Assembly (NCBI GenBank): GCA_017654935.2
Contig: CM065699.1
Location: 11,907,966-11,971,965 of the forward strand
DNA: 64,000 bases
Origin: Phymorhynchus buccinoides
Taxonomy: Eukaryota > Mollusca > Gastropoda > Neogastropoda > Raphitomidae
Direction of reading: 5' to 3'
Position numbers and translations under genes: made by a program. Every line of letters starts with the position of its first letter. The first letter of the stretch is position 1. The notes under the pieces were generated by a model. It saw only the letters and a list, made by a program, of their open reading frames with translations. It was not told where the DNA came from and searched no databases. Below, piece by piece: positions 57,495 through 64,000 of this stretch.

Positions 57495-57653
57495 TTGTCT
57501 CGCCGCGAGATCACCTTGCAGCAGCTGCAGCATGACCTGACCTTGACCCGGGATCAGTACAAGGACGCCGTGGAGGAAAATGGCCGCCTGGAGGCCAGGA
57601 TACAGGCTTTTACCATCAACGCTCAGAGCGAGCAGGAATGTCTGAATAGCGAG
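57495..57653 (+). CDS. Coiled-coil gene, exon encoding visible residues 625-677
   Basis: Acceptor tgtacgtgttgcag, donor gtaatg. 53 codons, phase 0: LSRREITLQQLQHDLTLTRD, QYKDAVEENGRLEARIQAFT, INAQSEQECLNSE. The coil is continuous, with one ENG loosened turn. Same length class as 34003 and 52525. Confidence 0.9.
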
Positions 57654-57734
57654 GTAATGTACCATTTCGTTTTCTGTTTGATTTATGAGAGCTGTATGAT
57701 GATTTATTTTCCACAGTTATGGAAAAAATCATTG

Positions 57735-57912
57735 TACAGTGGAACCTCCCTTATAAGACCTTCAAAAATCATCCAAAATGAGGTCTTATAAGGGAGGGGT
57801 CTTGTAAGAGAGGTAATTTTAATACTTAAAATGTTGGGCAATATCTCTGAGAACAGGACTTATGTGGAGGGAGTCTTATAATGGGAGGTCTGATAAGGGA
57901 GGTTCCACTGTA
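57735..57912. mobile_element. MITE family B, copy 3
   Basis: Ends tacagtggaacctcccttat and taagggaggttccactgta, 178 bp. It is the best-preserved family B copy and sits about 80 bp after the 57495 exon. Confidence 0.92.
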
Positions 57913-58124
57913 CAATATAGTCTGTTGTGAATGAGTGTCGGGCTTTTGCACTGGATACATTTGTGTATGAAATTTTTTTTAAATCCTAAATCAATCTAGA
58001 CTGCATGCGTGCCTAATTTGAAATCTTTACTACGAACTTAATCTGTCTTTCTGTTAATTTTTTTTAGTATGTGTAACAATTTAATTGCATTAAACAGTTC
58101 CTGATAACAAGAGTCCGAGATATG

Positions 58125-58380
58125 CATGGGTGCAAATTTTCCTGGTATACAAGGATTTCCTGTTTTTGAATTTTACCAGAAAAGGAATTTCCTGGGTTTT
58201 TTAGATTTGTCTAACAAGATCTATGTGTGTCTATTGTATTTGTCAAACAAGCATTTGTATAAATTGTGGAAAAAGCAAACTAAAATACCTTCATAAATCG
58301 GGGGTTTTCTTCAGCTGCAGGGGGACATTACCCCTGGACCCCGGCCTTTCATTTTTTCATTTTGTGTAGTTGCACCCATG
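58125..58380. mobile_element. Foldback MITE family F, copy 2
   Basis: Ends catgggtgcaaattttcctg and tagttgcacccatg. Internal gctgcagggggacattaccc forms a short hairpin also seen in the 38339 copy. Confidence 0.85.
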
Positions 58381-58575
58381 GATGCATGTTTATACCTATG
58401 GGATGTTTTATGCAAGCTTTCTTTTTGATACAATTTCTGTCATTATAAATTATATCTTTCAAGGCCTAAATTAGGTATATTTGTATAGGGTTCACCTACA
58501 TTAGATGCTCAGTGCTGTCTTTACTTTTGATTGAAAAATCACTGATGTTTTGTGTTGTTTTTGTTTGTTTCTTAG

Positions 58576-58659
58576 GTGAAGCGTCGCGAGGAAGCCATCA
58601 AGAGGTTGAAGCTAGATCAGGTCAGCATGCAGGAGACTGCCAGCAGAAATGAAGAGAAG
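58576..58659 (+). CDS. Coiled-coil gene, exon encoding visible residues 678-705
   Basis: Acceptor tttgtttcttag, donor gtgtgt. 28 codons, phase 0: VKRREEAIKRLKLDQVSMQE then TASRNEEK. The donor is the first repeat of a TG-rich tract. An internal gtcagc donor-like site at 58621 would shorten it. Confidence 0.86.
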
Positions 58660-58925
58660 GTGTGTGTGTGTGACTGTGTATTTGGTGTTTAGTGTGTGTG
58701 TGTTGTTTGTGTGTGTGTTTGTATGTATGACTTGTGTGTGTGTGTTTGTATGACTGTGTATTTGGTGTTGTGTGTGTGTTTGTTGTTTGTGTGTGTGTTT
58801 GTATGACTGTGTGTTTGTTGTTTGTGTGTGTGTGTGTTTGTATGACTGTGTGTTGTTTGTGTGTGTGTGTGTTTGTATGACTGTGTATTTGGTGTTTAGT
58901 ATTTTCTAGTGTGTGTGTGTGTGCG
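58660..58925. repeat. TG-rich minisatellite starting at the donor
   Basis: Variants of gtgtgtgtttgtatgactgt and gtatttggtgtt/gttgtttgtg, about seven loosely repeated units, beginning immediately at the splice donor. Confidence 0.85.
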
Positions 58926-59087
58926 CGTGCATACTTGTTTGTTTGTGAGGTTGGGATGCACATGTGTGTGTTTTTGTGTTTGTGCACCCATGCATGCATG
59001 CATTTTTGTGCGAGGGTATGTGTGTGCATAGCTGGGATGGAGACAAGTCCTTATGTCAAAGAGATCTTTATCTGCCTCAGCACAAAG

Positions 59088-59520
59088 GGAGAAAGGTGGC
59101 AGATTGGTTAAGACGTTCGCCTGCCAAATGTAATGCGTGACTGCAGCGTGAGTGACCCGGGTTCGAATCCCGGCCTCACCCTTTCTTTCTAGTTTGACAG
59201 GAAAATCGAACTGAACGTCCAGTCCTTCGGATGGGGACTTAAAGCTAGTCTGACCCGTGCGCTTTACGCACGTAAAAATCCCACAGTAGTTGAAAGTCGG
59301 TAAGAGCAGGGAGAAATCCAGCTGCCTGGTATGGCCAAATTGATAGCTAGGGTTTCCAAGTGTGCCCACACACCCTCCTCAACCTGTGCAAGCAAAATAT
59401 ATACAAATTTGGTTAGGCGCTGCACTTGCGGTGACGCGCTCTCCAGGGGAAGGCAGCCTGAATTTGACAGAGATAAGTCTGTGACTAGAATATACCAAAT
59501 ACCAAAGAAATCCTAAAGTT
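59088..59520 (+). mobile_element. tRNA-derived SINE, full-length, plus strand
   Basis: The tRNA-like head at 59095-59185 has A box tggttaagacgttcgcctgc and B box gggttcgaatcccgg. The body includes ggggacttaaagctagtctg, gaaagtcggtaagagcaggg, atggccaaattgatagctag and gcctgaatttgacagagata. It reaches an accaaataccaaagaaat tail. This copy defines the family seen at 11866, 28641, 54960 and 61512. Confidence 0.85.
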
Positions 59521-59728
59521 TCTTTGGTTTATTCTGCTGCTGTACTCTTGCCCCTGTAGGCAAGCATGTCTTTGTTGAATACATTAAAAGAAAGCCCTTC
59601 CAATGGTGTACATTAATATCCCCTAATCTCCTACAGCACAGTCTGCAGGTGAGATGAAATAGTTTGCAAATGTTCATGTGAAGCATAATGACAATGTGAT
59701 ATGTGTGTGTGTGTGTTTTCATTTTCAG

Positions 59729-59791
59729 AACACGCAGCTACAGAGAGAAGTAGAGCAGCTGAAGGGACAACTCAGAACGGCACAGAATGAG
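59729..59791 (+). CDS. Coiled-coil gene, exon encoding visible residues 706-726
   Basis: Acceptor ttttcattttcag, donor gtcagt. 21 codons (three heptads), phase 0: NTQLQREVEQLKGQLRTAQN plus E. Leu/Val/Leu core spacing is textbook. Confidence 0.88.
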
Positions 59792-59856
59792 GTCAGTTTG
59801 CAGTTGGATTTGAGTTACTTTTTTTGTCCACTCTCTTTCTCTCTCTCTATTTCTCT

Positions 59857-59863
59857 CTCTATA

Positions 59864-59934
<71 letters not shown>
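59857..59934. repeat. (CT)n microsatellite
   Basis: About 36 CT units in the intron. Confidence 0.97.
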
Positions 59935-59937
<3 letters not shown>

Positions 59938-60110
59938 GTTATAGAAAACTTCCTGGCACACCCATGGGGCACTTTCACTTCACACAAGGACTCATCTGCA
60001 TCTTATTGGATGGTCATCTATTCAAAGCAGCTATTTTCTCGTGCTTGCTTAATAGTGGACTGTTTGGGTGTTTGTTTCTCAAACTCTCCTCACCTTTACC
60101 CCCTTCACAG

Positions 60111-60278
60111 GTAGAATCCAAGAAGCAGGCCATGAAGAACCTGGAGGTCAGCCTGGAGCAGGGTCAAGGTCAACTGGAGGTCATGCAGGAGGAGCGGCGA
60201 CAGACGGAGGACAAGATGAGACAACTCAGCGTGGACCTGGCCGCACAGCAAGCTGAAGTGGGGAAACAGCACAACGAC
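60111..60278 (+). CDS. Coiled-coil gene, exon encoding visible residues 727-782
   Basis: Acceptor cccccttcacag, donor gtgagt. 56 codons (eight heptads), phase 0, the longest single-exon coil: VESKKQAMKNLEVSLEQGQG, QLEVMQEERRQTEDKMRQLS, VDLAAQQAEVGKQHND. A partial copy of its 3' end follows at 60383. Confidence 0.91.
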
Positions 60279-60328
60279 GTGAGTTATTACCTCCCTTAGG
60301 TCATTCTTCTACTCTCTATTCCGTAAGT

Positions 60329-60375
60329 ACCATATTTTACGCACTATAAGATGCTTCATATTATAAGAGGCGACA
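60329..60375. mobile_element. MITE family C fragment
   Basis: accatattttacgcactata and ttatattataagaggcgac. Only the left end remains, joined to the partial exon duplicate. Confidence 0.55.
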
Positions 60376-60382
60376 GTTTGAG

Positions 60383-60480
60383 GTCAAGATGAGACAACTC
60401 GGTGTAGACCTGGCCGCACAGCAAGCCAAAGTGGGGAAACTGCACAACGACATGAGTTATTACCTCCCTTAGGTCATTCT
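60383..60480 (+). pseudogene. Partial duplicate of the 60111 exon's 3' end plus intron start
   Basis: gatgagacaactcggtgtag, acctggccgcacagcaagcc and ggggaaactgcacaacgac match the exon end. The following atgagttattacctccctta matches the intron start, except that the donor GT is AT. It is therefore non-functional. Confidence 0.85.
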
Positions 60481-60683
60481 TTGTACTCCCTGTTGTATTT
60501 GATTAACAAAGCGCATTGAGTTGCTTTGCAAGATTATGAGCTATATAAGCATTATTAATTACTATTATCCCTGGGTCTCCCTGCACATTCTTTTAGAGGG
60601 TCCTGTAGAATTTTAGTGCTTCATAGACCCCCAAATGGGGGTCCCTGGGAGCCCTGAACTTTATCATTTTTGTGATTTGACAG

Positions 60684-60767
60684 TTGAGGAACAAAGATGA
60701 GCTGATCCAGCAGTTGAAGGGAGATCTGGAGTGTCTCCATCGCCAACAGAAAGAGACCACTGCCAAG
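60684..60767 (+). CDS. Coiled-coil gene, exon encoding visible residues 783-810
   Basis: Acceptor tgtgatttgacag, donor gtgacc. 28 codons, phase 0: LRNKDELIQQLKGDLECLHR then QQKETTAK. Confidence 0.87.
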
Positions 60768-61094
60768 GTGACCTTCTGTCTGTGTGTGTCTGTGTTCTTC
60801 AGTTTAACGTCCTTCCACTAAAAGTGATTCAGACAAAATTATATTGCGGTGTGTTTTTGATGTGGTTGAGTTGTGAGTAGATGTGTCTGTAGGTGAGAAT
60901 ATGTAAGAATATAATAAGTAATAAGTTAGTGATGTAATCATGACACCCATCCAAGAATGTAGGAGGGAATCGAGAATGAGTTTATGATGTCAGTGCCGCC
61001 ATGTTGGGTTCTCACACTGTGATTGTCACCAATGAAAACACTCTTCAAAATCGAATATGTGGTGTTGCTGCTTTGTCACTCCTCAGAAATCGGA

Positions 61095-61190
61095 ATGTGT
61101 CGGCTGTATGCAGCGGGGGACCAGTGAAACCTGAAAACCGGACACATACATACCTTACCCATTATGGCCATATGGCCTGGAAATGCAGAA
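61095..61190 (-). repeat. Dispersed repeat Q fragment, minus strand
   Basis: ggctgtatgcagcgggggac to cattatggccatatggcctg is the inverse of the left end at 25523, followed by a (GAA)n tract. Confidence 0.75.
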
Positions 61191-61511
61191 GAAGAAGAAG
61201 AAGAAGAATTGCTTTGTCCTTTTTTCCGATAGCCGCCATGTTGGGTGCCTACGAACTGTTGTCACCAAAGAATCTCTACATCATTTCTCGTTCCTGATTC
61301 GGATGGGGGTAGGAGCAAATCTAATTGATTGGGAAAAAGACATTTGGAGAGAAAATGACAATGAGAAAGAAATGGGTAGGGAAAAGGAAGAGCTGTGTTG
61401 AGGAAAGAGTCATCAAAAGCCTAAAGATATCCCTGTACATTTAGCTACATGTTTTTAGCTTGTGGTACAGTCACACAAAAATTGCATGCAAAAAAAGAAA
61501 GAAAAAAAAAG

Positions 61512-61612
61512 GTGGCGCGCCTCTGGCTGTGACGCGCTCTCCAGGTGGGAGCAACCCGAATTTCACAGAGACGCCTCTGTGACTATAAAGTACCTAATAC
61601 CTAATGCCTAAT
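61512..61612 (+). mobile_element. SINE 3' end, plus strand
   Basis: gtgacgcgctctccaggtgg, gcaacccgaatttcacagag and actataaagtacctaatacc match the tails of 28641 and 59088. Confidence 0.7.
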
Positions 61613-61752
61613 ATTACCGTCAGTTTTTACAAAATCAAATTTTAAGTTCTTCGTTTAGCATTGGTGCTGTTTTCGTGCAATTATTTGTTCTCTAAGTGTT
61701 TACTGCAATTGTTAGTTCTTCACTTTTTATTTGGTGATGTTATGTATGCTAG

Positions 61753-61836
61753 GTGATGGTGCGTGACGACAACATCCAGAAGTTGAACTCAGACATGGGG
61801 AGGCTGAGGGCCATGCACCAGGAGAAGGTCCATGAG
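61753..61836 (+). CDS. Coiled-coil gene, exon encoding visible residues 811-838
   Basis: Acceptor gttatgtatgctag, donor gtgagg. 28 codons, phase 0: VMVRDDNIQKLNSDMGRLRA then MHQEKVHE. It is the last fully convincing exon. The gene must continue, because no stop codon is reached before the right edge in spliced frame. Confidence 0.87.
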
Positions 61837-62356
61837 GTGAGGGAACGCTGTTAACGTTGTAAAGTTGCATAGTCAAAAAGGGGAAATATTTAGGGAAAGA
61901 AAAATGGACTAGGCTGTTTGCCTGACTAACATCGAGATGCCTTATAGATGTGAAACACACACACACACACGCACGAATGCACACACACACACACATACAC
62001 ACCAAAAATACTTCTTTTTTTTTAAGCAACTTAATGCTTTTTTGTTGTTGCTTAGTGCTTACATGATTTCTTAATGCTTTTAGATTCAAATCTTTGTAAT
62101 AGATTGTGAGCATAGATGAAAGAAGAAACCCCCCAGATCTAATGAAGCTACGCACACACACACAAAAGACTAATAATAATTTTAAAAATAGAGCAAGCTT
62201 CTTGTATTCCAATGTTTCGTGCCAGTCAGCACTTTGTCAAGGATGGCAATGACATCAAATGAAACTTTGAAACTTTATAAATTATCCAATAATGCTTTCC
62301 GTTGAAAGTTACGTAGTAAAAAACAAATGGCATTCAAACTTTTATGTTTATTTCTT

Positions 62357-62601
62357 TTAACCCTTTCACCGCCAGCCATATTTCAGCAAAACTTTCCATT
62401 AAATTTACCTGGGTAGAGAACAAAATCCATCTGCAGTATTGGGGATTCTTCTGTGACATATATAAAATAAGGTCTATCCTTACGTCCCAAAACTAAGACA
62501 ATAGGGTCTTTGGATAATAGACCCCAATTTGATGCCTTTTAGTGACATAGGTGTTAAATCACTGTGGTGCTAAAATGCGACGTTGGCAGTGAAAGGGTTA
62601 A
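62357..62601 (-). mobile_element. MITE family A, copy 7, minus orientation
   Basis: ttaaccctttcaccgccagc at the left, ggcagtgaaagggttaa at the right, 245 bp uninterrupted. It serves as the reference for the empty-site comparison with the 24160 copy. Confidence 0.9.
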
Positions 62602-62767
62602 AGTAAAATGCTTAACGTTTTATTTTAATTCACAGTTTCTTCAGTTTGGTTAGACTTTTTCTGTATGTTTTGTCTTACATGTAAATAGTGCACAAGTTTC
62701 ATATTTCAGTGTACATTCTTATTATTCTTATTCTAGTATGAGTTGTTTGCATTTGTGCTGCTTTCAG

Positions 62768-62788
62768 CTGTATCGCTGCTCCACGGAG
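62768..62788 (+). CDS. Possible 21-bp micro-exon encoding visible residues 839-845
   Basis: Between tgtgctgctttcag and gtatgg lie seven codons, LYRCSTE, phase 0. One heptad long, with a good acceptor. The donor region is then duplicated at 62930. Too short to be confident. Confidence 0.35.
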
Positions 62789-63070
62789 GTATGGTGATGT
62801 TGATTGCAGTGTGTAGTAGTAGCTAGAGGCAGGTGTAACTAGTTGGGTGTTGATGACACCCATTTCAGTTAGATATATTCAGTGTCATTGGCATGCAAAG
62901 ATCCTGAAAGCTGTTATGGCGTTTTAGAGGTATGGAGATGTTGATTGCAGTGCGTAGTTGGAGCTAGAAGCAGGTGTAACTAGTTGGGTGTTGGTTGATA
63001 ACGTCCATTTCAGTTAGATATATTCAGTGTCATTGGCATGCAAAGATCCTAAAAGCTGTTATGGTGTTTT
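62786..63070 (+). repeat. Two-copy direct repeat of about 142 bp starting at a donor
   Basis: gaggtatggtgatgttgatt, gcaggtgtaactagttgggt and cattggcatgcaaagatcct recur 140 to 145 bp later. A third start (agctgttatggtgttttag) is truncated. Confidence 0.88.
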
Positions 63071-63112
63071 AGCATTGGTTCATATCACACACATGTGCAG
63101 GTGTCACGCGCA

Positions 63113-63113
<1 letters not shown>

Positions 63114-63181
<68 letters not shown>
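63114..63181. repeat. (CT)n microsatellite
   Basis: About 33 CT units. Confidence 0.97.
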
Positions 63182-63186
<5 letters not shown>

Positions 63187-63478
63187 GTTTTTATGTGAAT
63201 TCTGTTTAGGGTTTAACAGATTTTTTTAAAAGTGTGTGTAATGGGGTGACTGTGTGCATGTATATATCCATGTGTGTGTTGTTATATATGTGTGCATATT
63301 TACACTCATGTTTGCTTTGTGTAGATACATACTTATTACTGGAGTTTGTATATTCAAGCGCTTTTTATTATTGACAATAGTGTTATCTTCTTGGGGAAAA
63401 AAACCCTGTTCTCCTTAATAGCAGGAAAACATCTTTGTAGACAGCGTTTTGTTACTGTCTTGTCTCATACGTTTTTGT

Positions 63479-63480
<2 letters not shown>

Positions 63481-63568
<88 letters not shown>

Positions 63569-63685
63569 ATCTCTCTCTCTTAAAGGTGTATATGCCTTAA
63601 ATGTCATTAAACCATGAAAGTGTCAAGTGTGTGTGTGTGCTTCTCTCTGTCTGTCTTGTCTGTCTCTGTAACGAGAGGGGGGGGG

Positions 63686-63770
<85 letters not shown>

Positions 63771-64000
63771 AGGTGTATATGCCTAATGTCATGAAACCAT
63801 CAAAGTGTCAAGCGTGTGTGTGTCTCTCTGCTTCTCTGTCTGTCTGTCTGTCTCTGTAACGGTAGGGGAGGGGAGGGGGGGGGGGGGGGTTCTCTCTCTC
63901 TCTCTCCTCTCTCTCTCTCTACTAAAGGTGTATTTGCCTAATGTCATTAAACCATCAAAGTGTCAAGTGTGTGTGTGTCTCTCTCTCTGCTTCTCTGTCT
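63481..64000. repeat. Higher-order repeat of (CT)n plus a 100-bp unique segment
   Basis: Three copies of a unit made of a CT tract, then taaaggtgtatatgcct (first base of each near 63582, 63767 and 63925), atgtcattaaaccatcaaag and tgtcaagtgtgtgtgtg, ctgtctctgtaacg and a G-rich run. The third is cut by the window edge. Confidence 0.92.

Overview
This is eukaryotic, intron-rich, roughly 60% AT genomic DNA packed with (CT)n, (TG)n and (CA)n microsatellites, minisatellites, tRNA-derived SINEs, foldback MITEs and non-LTR retrotransposon remnants. There are no operons, phage or CRISPR. Repeat style and gene structure suggest a marine invertebrate, most likely a gastropod or other mollusc; that assignment is inference, since no species-diagnostic gene is present.

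One gene explains all the confident coding sequence. From about 17.06 kb to the right edge, on the + strand, I find 22 well-supported short exons (23 with a probable 54-bp micro-exon). They are in one continuous frame and encode about 838 residues of charged, Glu/Gln/Lys/Arg/Leu-rich coiled coil. Neither the start nor the stop codon is in the window. I do not recognise the orthologue; a long structural coiled-coil protein of the centrosome, cilium or sperm-tail kind is the best class guess. Every intron is phase 0 except one phase-2 intron (18718-20043). Exon lengths in codons are 28 (ten times), 49 (three), 53 (three), 21 (two), 56, 44, 25 and a split 67, all sums of 7s and 11s, i.e. whole heptads plus occasional hendecads.

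Layout. 1-17 kb: a 56-bp minisatellite, microsatellites, MITEs, foldback hairpins, a reverse-transcriptase remnant and a minus-strand SINE, with no convincing exon. 17-24.1 kb: first exons, an eight-copy splice-donor array and a twenty-copy minisatellite abutting an exon. 24-29 kb: triple-nested transposons and repeats. 29-36 kb: exons, a five-copy exon+donor array interrupted by a DNA transposon with intact terminal repeats and target duplication, a pseudo-exon and a 38-bp acceptor-like array. 39.2-40.7 kb: fifteen copies of a 103-bp splice-acceptor unit. 42-64 kb: the rest of the exons, separated by MITEs, SINEs, pseudo-exons and minisatellites.

The most unusual aspect is that about ten tandem arrays or partial duplications in this one gene are anchored on its own exon-intron boundaries. 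They multiply donors at 20.2, 31.0, 50.3, 55.8, 60.4 and 62.8 kb, and acceptors at 35.2, 39.2 and 52.2 kb and probably 21.7 kb. In most of them only one copy keeps a fully usable exon.
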